The position numbers were made by a program, and so were the translations under genes. From Armatimonadota bacterium (lineage in GTDB: Bacteria > Armatimonadota > Fimbriimonadia > Fimbriimonadales > Fimbriimonadaceae), in NCBI GenBank assembly GCA_029781035.1, contig JAKOXK010000034.1, positions 1 through 64,000 of the forward strand: a stretch of 64,000 nucleotides of DNA. The letters run 5' to 3'. The notes below the pieces were generated by a model. The model saw nothing but the letters and a program-made list of their open reading frames with translations, was not told the DNA's origin and did not search any database. Shown in pieces: positions 9,554 to 17,526 of the stretch. Within the stretch, counting starts at the first letter, position 1; every line of letters starts with the position of its first letter.

Positions 9554-9568
<15 letters not shown>
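7883..9568 (+). CDS. hutH: Histidine ammonia-lyase
   Basis: A 561-residue member of the MIO aromatic ammonia-lyase family that converts L-histidine to urocanate and ammonia, the first step of the Hut pathway. The self-cyclising Ala147-Ser148-Gly149 lies in GSVGASGDLAPLSH. GFNTGFGDNR and NLILSHASG are also family motifs. Other MIO lyases (Phe, Tyr) are possible, but hutU, hutI and ftcD in the same window favour histidine. The ATG at 7883 starts four bases after hisS, so the two are probably co-transcribed. The last 15 bases overlap the 3' end of rnpB on the other strand. Confidence 0.88.
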
Positions 9569-9862
<294 letters not shown>

Positions 9863-9890
9863 AATGACATTGTGACACGTGGCTAGTCTC

Positions 9891-10307
9891 TCACCACTCG
9901 CTCAGCTTTGCGAACCCCTTTAACATCACCCGGTTCGACTCCGCCTCTTCGAATCCGTACCTGCGGTACAACTCATGGGCGTCTTTGGTCGTCAGTAGGA
10001 AGCGCCTGCATGTGGCTAGGGACTCGTGAGAGAAAAGGTGGTCCATGAGCGCTTTGCCGACGCCCTGACCCCTCCAGTCCTCGTCTACGATCACGTCGCA
10101 GATCCAGGCGAACGTACAGTAGTCGGTCACGACCCGGGCATATCCTACGAGTCGGCCGTCAGAGCGGATGCCGAAGTTGAGCGAATGGTCCATGGCCCGG
10201 CTCTGCTCCTCCACCGGCCGTGTCGATGCCCAGTACGAAGTCCGAAGCAGCTCAGTCACGCGGTCATCGTCAAATTCCTCGCGACGCGAGCAGAACTCCC
10301 AAGCCAT
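9891..10307 (-). CDS. GNAT-family N-acetyltransferase
   Basis: A 138-residue single-domain GNAT. The acetyl-CoA loop reads VIVDEDWRGQGVGKALMDHL (motif A, R/QxxGxG/A), and ELYRRYGFEEAE is the typical motif B end. The acceptor (small amine, antibiotic or protein) cannot be predicted. It is transcribed divergently from cysS with 62 bases between. A TACAAT box lies exactly six bases before its ATG and no Shine-Dalgarno is present, so the mRNA is probably leaderless. Confidence 0.88.
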   Translation of the reverse strand: MAWEFCSRREEFDDDRVTELLRTSYWASTRPVEEQSRAMDHSLNFGIRSDGRLVGYARVVTDYCTFAWICDVIVDEDWRGQGVGKALMDHLFSHESLATCRRFLLTTKDAHELYRRYGFEEAESNRVMLKGFAKLSEW

Positions 10308-10369
10308 GACGCGATTGTACGGTGAAATGCGCCTAGGGGAGTGGCCTCGCGACCCGGTACCCTCACAGG

Positions 10370-11875
10370 ATGCCGGAACGCGCGTTCAAGCTGTACGACA
10401 CCCAGTCGCGACAGGTCAAGGCGCTCCAGACGATGGAGCCAGGCCACCTTCGCTTCTACTCGTGTGGCCCGACTGTCTACAGCTATGCGCACATCGGCAA
10501 TTTTCGCTCCTTCCTTGCAGCGGACCTTGTCGTCCGAACTGCGAAGGCCCTTGGCTGGCGCGTCAGTTGGGTCACGAACATCACGGACGTCGGACACTTG
10601 ACACAAGACGACGTTGCTGACGCTGGCGGCGAGGACCGCATGGAAAAGGCACTGCACAGCAAGGAAGGTGAGCAGTTCGCGAACGTTTGGGATCTGGCCG
10701 AGTACTACACAACGTGTTACTTGGAGGACTGGGAGCGTCTCAACCTCTCACGGCCTGAAGTCAGGCCCCGGGCGACGCAGCACGTTCGCGAACAGATCGT
10801 CATGACGGAGGAACTCGTAGCGAACGGTCATGCTTATGAGACTCCGACCGGTGTCTACTTCAATGTGGACTCAAAGCCCGACTATGGCAAGCTGAGCGGA
10901 AACACTCGGGACAAGCTGAAAGAGGCAGTGCGCGATGTCGTCATGGACGACAACAAGCGCCAACAAGCCGACTTTGCCCTCTGGAAGAAGGACGACAAGC
11001 ATCTGATGCAGTGGTTCTCGCCCTGGGGCTGGGGGTTCCCGGGTTGGCACATTGAGTGCTCTGCGATGGCCCGTGCCTATCTCGGCGACACGATCGACCT
11101 CCACAGCGGCGGGGAAGACAACATGTTCCCCCATCACGAGTGCGAGATCGCGCAAAGCGAGTCGTTCACCGGCAAGCCGTTCTGCAACCATTGGATGCAT
11201 GTTCGCTTCCTCCAGGTCGAAGGAGAGAAGATGGCCAAGCGCACGGGCAACTTCTACACCGTTCGAGACTTGATCGAAGAAGGGTACGACCCGATTGCCC
11301 TTAGGTACGCGTTGATGAGCGTTCCCTACGGCAAGCCGTTCAACTTCACGCTCCAGGGCCTGCGCGACGCAATGGGTAACGTCGAGCGGTTTCGCGAGTG
11401 CTGGAGGAGGGCTGAAGCCGCCGCGGAGGGGCCCTCTACGGGAATCGATGGCGAGGGAATCGACGCGTTCCGAGCTCAGTTGGAGCGGCTGTACGATGAG
11501 TCTCTCGACGCCATGTGCGATGATCTGAACACGTCAGTCGGCATTGCCAAAGCGCTTGAGGGAACCAAGGTCATCCTGCGTGAGTCCCAGCTCTCGCAGG
11601 GACAGGCGCTCGTGGCAAGCCGTTTTCTAAGTCAGGTCGAGGCCCTATTGGGTATCGCACCCAAGCCTGTCGATCCGCAAGCTTCCGGGAGCCAAACGAG
11701 CGCTTATCCGGTGATTGATGGTCGGCCGATCGAGGTATGGATCGAGGAGAGAGCTCAGGCTAAGAAGTCCAAGGACTTTGCGGCAGCCGATGCGATTCGG
11801 AAACGCCTTTCGGACGAGGGGTTCGAACTCAGGGACACGCCAGACGGGACTTCCTGGACCAAGAGCGTGCCCTAA
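10370..11875 (+). CDS. cysS: Cysteinyl-tRNA synthetase
   Basis: A 501-residue class I synthetase. The HIGH motif is HIGN at residues 41-44, just after zinc ligand Cys32 in SCGPTVYSYA. The other zinc-site residues lie in WHIECSAM and HHECEIAQSE. The KMSKS loop is KMAKR at 287-291. A C-terminal DALR-like and anticodon-binding region fills residues 350-501. TACCCT lies exactly six bases before the ATG. The gene ends four bases before the convergent TPR gene. Confidence 0.97.
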   Translation: MPERAFKLYDTQSRQVKALQTMEPGHLRFYSCGPTVYSYAHIGNFRSFLAADLVVRTAKALGWRVSWVTNITDVGHLTQDDVADAGGEDRMEKALHSKEGEQFANVWDLAEYYTTCYLEDWERLNLSRPEVRPRATQHVREQIVMTEELVANGHAYETPTGVYFNVDSKPDYGKLSGNTRDKLKEAVRDVVMDDNKRQQADFALWKKDDKHLMQWFSPWGWGFPGWHIECSAMARAYLGDTIDLHSGGEDNMFPHHECEIAQSESFTGKPFCNHWMHVRFLQVEGEKMAKRTGNFYTVRDLIEEGYDPIALRYALMSVPYGKPFNFTLQGLRDAMGNVERFRECWRRAEAAAEGPSTGIDGEGIDAFRAQLERLYDESLDAMCDDLNTSVGIAKALEGTKVILRESQLSQGQALVASRFLSQVEALLGIAPKPVDPQASGSQTSAYPVIDGRPIEVWIEERAQAKKSKDFAAADAIRKRLSDEGFELRDTPDGTSWTKSVP

Positions 11876-11878
11876 GGT

Positions 11879-12796
11879 CTACATGCGGCGCCGGACGACC
11901 TCCTGAGCCGCGATCACTTGGTTAGGATCGATGTCGAGTGCATGTCGAAAGGCCTCGAGGGCCGCCGTCTCGTCCTGTTGGCGCCTGAGCGCCACGCCGA
12001 GCAAGGCGAAGGCCTCGGCGTATTGCGGGTTGATGGCGGTCGCTTCGCGAAACTCGTCGATGGCTCGCTGGACCTGGTCTGTTTCCAACAGGGCTTGACC
12101 GTGGCGCACACGAAGATCCGCATAGCCAGGCATGAGCTCAATGGCATGGCGGTAGCACTCGGAAGCGTCTTCGAACCGGCGGGACGCCATCATGCGGTCG
12201 CCCCGGATCGCCAGAAAGTCGGGATCATCGTTTCCGGTCGGCCGGATCTGTCGAAACTTCTGGGAAGCTCCCTCCCAGTCACCACTGTCTGCCAGGGCGA
12301 TTCCCTCTCGAAACACAGATGTCTCCAACCTACGATCGAGTGAGACGGCCTGTACCGCCCTGGCGAGCCCATTGGCACGCTCGCCGCTCGAGATCAGGAG
12401 GGCAGCCTGGAACAGCACGGCTAGTCCGTACTTCGGATTGATCCGGAGCGCCGCGTCGACCTCCTGGTTCCTCTTGGCAAACTCGTGCACGGCGTCGTGC
12501 GCATAGGCGAGTGCCATGTGGAGGTCGGCGTACCGAGGACGTAAGACGACTGCCTCGCTAAGGTAGTGGATCGCCAGTCTGTGGTCACCCTGGGCATAGG
12601 CTTCCTTCCCCATGCGACCCAGAGCTCCTGCAAGGTACGACTTGGAGCGCTGTCGCAGTGTCAGGTCGCTCTCGGTTTGGCTGACCGACCTTAGGCCGTC
12701 CACCGCGGCCCCGAAGTCGCCTGCCTCATACGCACGCAAGGCCTCGTCAAATCTCTCGTTCTTGCCAAAGCCGAACCACTTTCCTATGTACGACAT
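11879..12796 (-). CDS. TPR-repeat protein
   Basis: A 305-residue protein made almost entirely of tetratricopeptide helices: ALRAYEAGDFGAAVDGL, YAQGDHRLAIHYLSEAVVL, YADLRVRHGQALLETDQVQ, YAEAFALLGVALRRQQDET. TPR arrays are protein-binding scaffolds. There is no signal peptide, so it is probably cytoplasmic and its partner is unknown. It is the last gene of a minus-strand group (DUF1015, MBL-fold, SpoU methyltransferase, this), separated from the methyltransferase by 51 bases. Confidence 0.85.
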   Translation of the reverse strand: MSYIGKWFGFGKNERFDEALRAYEAGDFGAAVDGLRSVSQTESDLTLRQRSKSYLAGALGRMGKEAYAQGDHRLAIHYLSEAVVLRPRYADLHMALAYAHDAVHEFAKRNQEVDAALRINPKYGLAVLFQAALLISSGERANGLARAVQAVSLDRRLETSVFREGIALADSGDWEGASQKFRQIRPTGNDDPDFLAIRGDRMMASRRFEDASECYRHAIELMPGYADLRVRHGQALLETDQVQRAIDEFREATAINPQYAEAFALLGVALRRQQDETAALEAFRHALDIDPNQVIAAQEVVRRRM

Positions 12797-12847
12797 CTCT
12801 TCACTTGCTTAGCTCCCAACCCACATACCGTCACCGTCGTTCCCTGA

Positions 12848-13447
12848 CTAGGACGGTGAACCCCTGCCGGGGTCGGTACAGCTGAAAAGCGCGTGGTATC
12901 CGACGACGGCCGCAGCGACGTGCACGTTGAGAGACCTTCCTTTTCCAAGCATCGGGATGACGACGGCGCCAGCACAGTGTTTCAGCACGTTCCCATAGAC
13001 CCCGTTGGCCTCGTTGCCGAGCACGAGGCAGAGCCGTTCAGGGTATTCGAACTCGAAGTAGGGTACGGCTCTTTCAGCGATCTCGACGGCCACGAGAGTC
13101 CATCCCTCTCCCAGAAGGTCGAGGGCCGCGTCTTCATGTGACCTGAAGTGTTTGAAGGGAATGCGACGGTGGGCGCCCAGGCTCGTCACGGAGACCATGG
13201 GATCCGGAGGCAACGGCGTATGCCCCGACGCCATTAGCAGCTTCGCTCCGAGCCCGTCAGCCACGCGGAACATGCCTCCCACATTGTAGGCATCGTCCCA
13301 ATCTTGGAGCAGAAAAGCGATTTCGCTTCGACGGGGGAAGTCGCGCCTGAGTCCGTCCTGGAGTCGACGGGCCGAAGTCTTGCCTCGGACTGTCCTCGGA
13401 GAACGACCACCGTCCCAACCGGCTCCTGCCCGGTGCGCCGGTATCAC
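12848..13447 (-). CDS. SpoU/TrmH-family RNA ribose 2'-O-methyltransferase
   Basis: A 199-residue SPOUT methyltransferase. Motif 1 is NVGGMFRVADGLGA (catalytic-type Asn and Arg), motif 2 is LCLVLGNEANGVYGNV, and motif 3 is VVIPMLGKGRSLNVHVAAAV, where the trefoil knot binds S-adenosylmethionine. The target is a tRNA or rRNA ribose; TrmH, RlmB and TrmL types cannot be separated here. The GTG start at 13447 is supported by AGGGGAGGG just upstream. The first ~35 residues are Arg-rich and not conserved, so a later start is possible. Confidence 0.85.
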   Translation of the reverse strand: MIPAHRAGAGWDGGRSPRTVRGKTSARRLQDGLRRDFPRRSEIAFLLQDWDDAYNVGGMFRVADGLGAKLLMASGHTPLPPDPMVSVTSLGAHRRIPFKHFRSHEDAALDLLGEGWTLVAVEIAERAVPYFEFEYPERLCLVLGNEANGVYGNVLKHCAGAVVIPMLGKGRSLNVHVAAAVVGYHALFSCTDPGRGSPS

Positions 13448-13601
13448 TTCGACCCTCCCCTGACCACACTTTCACTTCGTGCGGACTGCATCAGCCGTCC
13501 CTGGCCCTTCGCCCGCCACTCCATTGGCCACATTTCAGGACGAGGCTTCTCAGCCGAAGGGTGCATGGCCGACATCAGTTGGACCGATTGGGGGCGTGAC
13601 A

Positions 13602-13617
13602 CCAGCAATCTTGCTGG
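13602..13617. other. Short perfect palindrome after the MBL-fold gene
   Basis: CCAGCAA and TTGCTGG with a 2-base centre lie seven bases after the stop codon at 13625 (minus strand). There is no T-run. The rest of 13448-13624 shows no gene. Confidence 0.3.
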
Positions 13618-13624
13618 ACTAGAC

Positions 13625-14434
13625 TCAAAACTCCACTTTCAGGCCGTCGAATCCGACCGTAACTCCCAGTGGCTCGAGCTCGCGAACCAATTCTTCGTGG
13701 GTCGCTTCGCCGTTGTGACTGTGGTGGGTCGTGATGACGTGGGTCTTGCCGGAAACCGTGCCCAGCTTCCTGAGCCTCTCCAGGACGGACTTGAATTCAG
13801 CGAGATCCAGGTGTCCGTTGTAAGCCGTCGTCGCGAACGCTTCAGTGCATTCGAGGACCAAGCAGTCCAGCTTGTGCTCACCGAGGAAAGCCCAGGTCGG
13901 CTCCTCCCAGATACCCGTATCTGTCGCGTAGAGAAGTGTCTTGCCGCCGTGTTGGACGATTAGGTTATGGGTGTCCTCGTCCGGAGAGCCGTGCTTCGCC
14001 TTGATCGGTGTCACATCGTATCCACAGCACTGGACTGGACAGAAGCTCCGAGTCGTCACGACCTCGAAGGGCCAGTCTGGATATCGGCAGCGGATGGCCT
14101 CGGAGATCACATTGTTCCCGTAGATCGTGAAACCGGCGGACTCGTAGTCGTTGAAGGGGTAGAGGACGTATTGGAGTTCTTCGATGGCGAAGTGGTCGGA
14201 ATCGGAATGAGTGTAGACGACAGCGATCCAGTCTCGGGCATCGAGACCCTCCCGTGTGATCTGCGACCACGTGTCCGGGCCAAAGTCGATCTTGATCACG
14301 CCGTCCACAAGTGCGGCAGCACGGCTGCGGACGTCCTTGCCGCCGAACTGACGGGCATGGCGACTGACTCGAGTGTCCGAGTACAGTGCCGGGATCCCGT
14401 CTGCGCCCCCGCTCCCCAGGATGTGGATGACCAT
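13625..14434 (-). CDS. MBL-fold metallohydrolase (PhnP-like)
   Basis: A 269-residue metallo-beta-lactamase-fold hydrolase. GSGGADGIP at the N-terminus and the metal motif VVYTHSDSDHFAIEEL (the HxHxDH site in THSDSDH form) match the PhnP/PqqB/RNase Z-like branch. Further ligands are likely in KAKHGS, YATDTG and the C-terminal TTHHSHNGE. Relatives cleave cyclic phosphodiesters or process RNA; the substrate is unknown. It starts six bases after the DUF1015 gene and is probably translated with it. Confidence 0.82.
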   Translation of the reverse strand: MVIHILGSGGADGIPALYSDTRVSRHARQFGGKDVRSRAAALVDGVIKIDFGPDTWSQITREGLDARDWIAVVYTHSDSDHFAIEELQYVLYPFNDYESAGFTIYGNNVISEAIRCRYPDWPFEVVTTRSFCPVQCCGYDVTPIKAKHGSPDEDTHNLIVQHGGKTLLYATDTGIWEEPTWAFLGEHKLDCLVLECTEAFATTAYNGHLDLAEFKSVLERLRKLGTVSGKTHVITTHHSHNGEATHEELVRELEPLGVTVGFDGLKVEF

Positions 14435-14440
14435 CGTTTC

Positions 14441-15715
14441 TTAGAAGTCTTTCAGCGACCACATCACGAGGCCACTGAGCAACTTTGGGTAGTAATAGGT
14501 CGATTTTTGAGGCATCTTCTCACCACCAAGGGCAATAAGTCTCATATCTTCGACCGTGGGTGGGTTCATGAGGAAGCTTGCAGGGGCCCCAAGACCTACC
14601 GCGCCGACGGCTTCGCGATCGTCTCGTGTGTAGCTGAAGAAATCGAGCCCGGTAAGACTGAGCAGTTTCTCGAAAATGAACCCGTGCAGGATCGATACGT
14701 CCAGTCTCTTGAGCATTTGGCTTCCGGATCCTTCAATCTGGCCAGCGATCGCATCGACATCTTTAACCGAAGCGACGAACCCTTGTCCGCCAGGAATCGC
14801 CACGCCAAACGCCCGGTGTCCCGTCGCCTGCTTCTGCTGGATCGCTTCCATGAGGCCAGCGTCCGGCGCGCTCTCGATTTCGAAGTGTGCTGACAGCCGG
14901 GCCTGTAGTTCCGGCACCGTACAAGGCAGAGTCTTGAGGATCCGGTGGGTGGGAAGGAGCACCAGGCCGGGATCCGTCATGCTGTCCACCGCCATCATCA
15001 TGAAGTCCTCGGCTATGGGATTCTCGCGCGGGCCAAGCGATTCTCTGAACGCAAGTGCCGTTTCGTACCGGTGGTGCCCGTCAGCGATCCACAGCCGACG
15101 GTCGTTGAGAGCGTCTTGGATCGATTGCACGGCGTCTGGATCGCTCACGACCTCCAACGTTTGGCGGATGCCGTCTTCAGGAGTCGTCAGGTCCGCGACC
15201 GTGGTGCCTGGGGCGTGAGTGACGAGTTGGTGGACGGAGCGGTCGTCGTCTTCGTAAAGGCCGAAGATACATTCGAGATGGCTGCGGGTCGCTTCCAGGA
15301 GCCGGAGGCGGTCCTCTTTGTGCTTCGGGAAGGTCTGCTCGTGCGGAAGGACCACGCCGCGGTCGTAAGGTTCGACTTTGAGCAAGACGACGAGTGAACG
15401 ACGGGTAAACGTGCCGTGAGGCACACTGAACGTCTGCGAATACCGGTAAAAAGACGGTCTTGGTTCGGGACTGACTGCCCCGCTACGCCGCCATTCCTCA
15501 AGGAGGGCAGCACTTCGAGCGTACTTGACGAACTTGGAGCGGTCGTCACTCCGCTGCTCTGGCAGCGTAAGGTGAACGATGTTGTGCGGGTTCTTGGCCG
15601 CATACGCGTCCCTTTCGCTGTCGCTCAAGACGTCGTACGGTGGTGCCACTAAGTCTGCAAGGCACCCTGTCGCGTCACTGAAGCGAAGGCCGGCAAAGGG
15701 CCTCACTGTCGCCAT
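14441..15715 (-). CDS. DUF1015 family protein
   Basis: A 424-residue DUF1015 member. Characteristic stretches are ATVRPFAGLRF at the start, APPYDVLSDSERDAYAAKNP, VLPHEQTFPKHKEDRL and ADGHHRYETALAF. Staphylococcal SbnI of this family has been described as a free-serine kinase; whether this protein does the same is unknown. The ATG at 15715 was chosen because the family always begins at this point; the open frame runs further upstream. It leads the minus-strand group DUF1015, MBL-fold, SpoU, TPR. Confidence 0.83.
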   Translation of the reverse strand: MATVRPFAGLRFSDATGCLADLVAPPYDVLSDSERDAYAAKNPHNIVHLTLPEQRSDDRSKFVKYARSAALLEEWRRSGAVSPEPRPSFYRYSQTFSVPHGTFTRRSLVVLLKVEPYDRGVVLPHEQTFPKHKEDRLRLLEATRSHLECIFGLYEDDDRSVHQLVTHAPGTTVADLTTPEDGIRQTLEVVSDPDAVQSIQDALNDRRLWIADGHHRYETALAFRESLGPRENPIAEDFMMMAVDSMTDPGLVLLPTHRILKTLPCTVPELQARLSAHFEIESAPDAGLMEAIQQKQATGHRAFGVAIPGGQGFVASVKDVDAIAGQIEGSGSQMLKRLDVSILHGFIFEKLLSLTGLDFFSYTRDDREAVGAVGLGAPASFLMNPPTVEDMRLIALGGEKMPQKSTYYYPKLLSGLVMWSLKDF

Positions 15716-15886
15716 GGTTGGGGCAAGATACCAGGCGGTCGGTACGGTAAGACGGGACGGCGAGCCATTGGATGAGTCGGAAGGCTGACTGTTAGAAAGC
15801 CCTAACCATGCTGTTGGGTGCCGAGGGAACAGACGAGCAGGCAGCCCTAGCCGGGGTCCTGGCCTCACCAGCGGTAGACTCGGACC

Positions 15887-16762
15887 GTGCCCGGGCAGTC
15901 TGTGCTTCAGACCTATCGATGGCAGGTCGAGTCGCGTCTTGACGCTCTGCTCCCTCCGTCCGACGAGCCGCCCGCCAACCTGCATGCGGCCATGCGCTAT
16001 GCCGTATTGGGCGGCGGGAAGAGGCTTCGGCCCCTCTTGGCGATGGCTTCGGCACTCGCCGTCGGTTCGCCTGCCGATTCGGGCTTGGATGTGGGCTGCG
16101 CCGCCGAACTCGTGCACTGCTTCTCATTGATCCACGATGACCTGCCCGCCATCGACGACGACGACCTGAGGCGCAGCCGGCCAACAGTTCACAAGAAGTT
16201 CAATGAGGCCATTGCAGTCTTGGCAGGCGATGCCCTCTTTGCCCTGGCGTTCGCGACCCTTGGTCACGCAGGCGACCCTGATCGGATAGCCCGCTGTTTG
16301 TCCTCCTTGTCCCAAGCCACTGGCGGTCGGGGGCTGGTCGGTGGCGAGGTCATGGACGTCGAGGCCGAGGGTGGGCCTGTCGACATCGCCTTGCTTGAGA
16401 CGATCCACTCCCGGAAGACAGGGGCCCTCATCTCGTCGTCGTGTGAGATGGGCGGCATCGCGGGAGGTGGTGACGAAATGGAATGTCGAACACTGGCACT
16501 CTTTGGAAGGGAACTCGGACTGGCCTTCCAAATCGTCGACGACATCCTCAATGAGACTTCGTCGAGCGAGGTGCTCGGCAAGGCTGCAGGTACTGACAGA
16601 GACAAAGGAAAGCTGACCTACCCTGCAGCGGTCGGTCTCGAAGCGTCGAAGTCGGAGGCCGAAAAGGCACTCGACAGAGCGCTGGGACACCTGTGCCAAC
16701 TCGAGGGTGAAACGACAGTCCTCGAGGAGATCGCGAGGGCTTGCGTCGTGAGGGACAGTTGA
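15887..16762 (+). CDS. ispA: Polyprenyl (farnesyl/geranylgeranyl) diphosphate synthase
   Basis: A 291-residue trans-prenyltransferase that adds isopentenyl diphosphate to allylic diphosphates. The first Asp-rich motif is DDLPAIDDDD and GGGKRLRP is the substrate-binding loop. The second motif reads DDILN, with Asn where most relatives have a third Asp. Length and the DDxxxxD spacing fit the short-chain IspA group supplying quinone, undecaprenyl or carotenoid precursors. The GTG start at 15887 has TAGACT exactly six bases upstream. The stop overlaps the TTG of the next gene (TTGA). Confidence 0.9.
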   Translation: MPGQSVLQTYRWQVESRLDALLPPSDEPPANLHAAMRYAVLGGGKRLRPLLAMASALAVGSPADSGLDVGCAAELVHCFSLIHDDLPAIDDDDLRRSRPTVHKKFNEAIAVLAGDALFALAFATLGHAGDPDRIARCLSSLSQATGGRGLVGGEVMDVEAEGGPVDIALLETIHSRKTGALISSSCEMGGIAGGGDEMECRTLALFGRELGLAFQIVDDILNETSSSEVLGKAAGTDRDKGKLTYPAAVGLEASKSEAEKALDRALGHLCQLEGETTVLEEIARACVVRDS

Positions 16763-17499
16763 CCGATCGCGAGAGCTTTGGGCCCGTGGCGGCACACTAT
16801 GACGTGCTCATGTCGCACGTGCCGTACGACATGTGGGTCAGTTACTATCAACTGCTTTTGGCCCACGTCGGATCGAAGCCCAAGAGACTGCTCGATGTCT
16901 GCTGTGGGACGGGGGTGATCGCGGAGTTGCTGGCGGAGCAAGGCTATGAGGTCGTGGGATTCGACATATCGCCCGAAATGATCTCTCAAGCGAAGAAGAA
17001 GGCTCTCGAAAAGGGTCTGGCCCTCAGCTACCACGTCGCAGACGCCGCCCACTTCGAGCTCGGGGAGACGTTTGATGGTGCGTTCTCTTTCTTTGACAGC
17101 CTGAACTACATCATCGAACCCGACGACTTGGCGAGCGCCATCGAGCGCGTCGCCCGACATCTGACGCCAGGCAGCACGTTTGTTTTTGACGTCAACACGG
17201 CCTACGCCTTTGAGCAACAGATGTTCGACCAAGCGGAGACGAGCCGCAAGGCCCCCATCCGCTACGACTGGGTCGGGAACTACGATCCGAAAAGCCGTAT
17301 CATACGCGTGTCGATGTCGTTTGAGCGAGATGGAGTCGAATTCCACGAACTCCATGTCCAGCGCGCCTATACAGTGGACGAACTTCTGGAGTATCTCGAT
17401 CAAGCAGGATTTGGCGAGGTCACAGTGTTCGACAGCTATACGCTGCAACCTCCCAGGAAGAGGAGCGACCGTCTTCATTTTGTGGCTGTCCTCGACTAA
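16759..17499 (+). CDS. SAM-dependent class I methyltransferase
   Basis: A 246-residue Rossmann methyltransferase: motif I LLDVCCGTGVIAELLAEQGY, then VVGFDISPEMISQA (motif II), HVADAAHFELGETFDG and a typical beta-strand end RLHFVAVLD. The substrate is unknown; coupling to the prenyl synthase would fit quinone methylation, but the same pattern occurs in many small-molecule methyltransferases. The TTG at 16759 is preferred over TTG 16741 because GAGGGA lies upstream and it forms a TTGA overlap with ispA. Confidence 0.85.
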   Translation: MTDRESFGPVAAHYDVLMSHVPYDMWVSYYQLLLAHVGSKPKRLLDVCCGTGVIAELLAEQGYEVVGFDISPEMISQAKKKALEKGLALSYHVADAAHFELGETFDGAFSFFDSLNYIIEPDDLASAIERVARHLTPGSTFVFDVNTAYAFEQQMFDQAETSRKAPIRYDWVGNYDPKSRIIRVSMSFERDGVEFHELHVQRAYTVDELLEYLDQAGFGEVTVFDSYTLQPPRKRSDRLHFVAVLD

Positions 17500-17526
17500 G
17501 AGGCGAACGAGCGCTAAACTGCGTGA

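Noticed and set aside
13967-14893. 308-codon plus-strand frame
   Set aside because: Antisense to the MBL-fold and DUF1015 genes, without homology or plausible composition.
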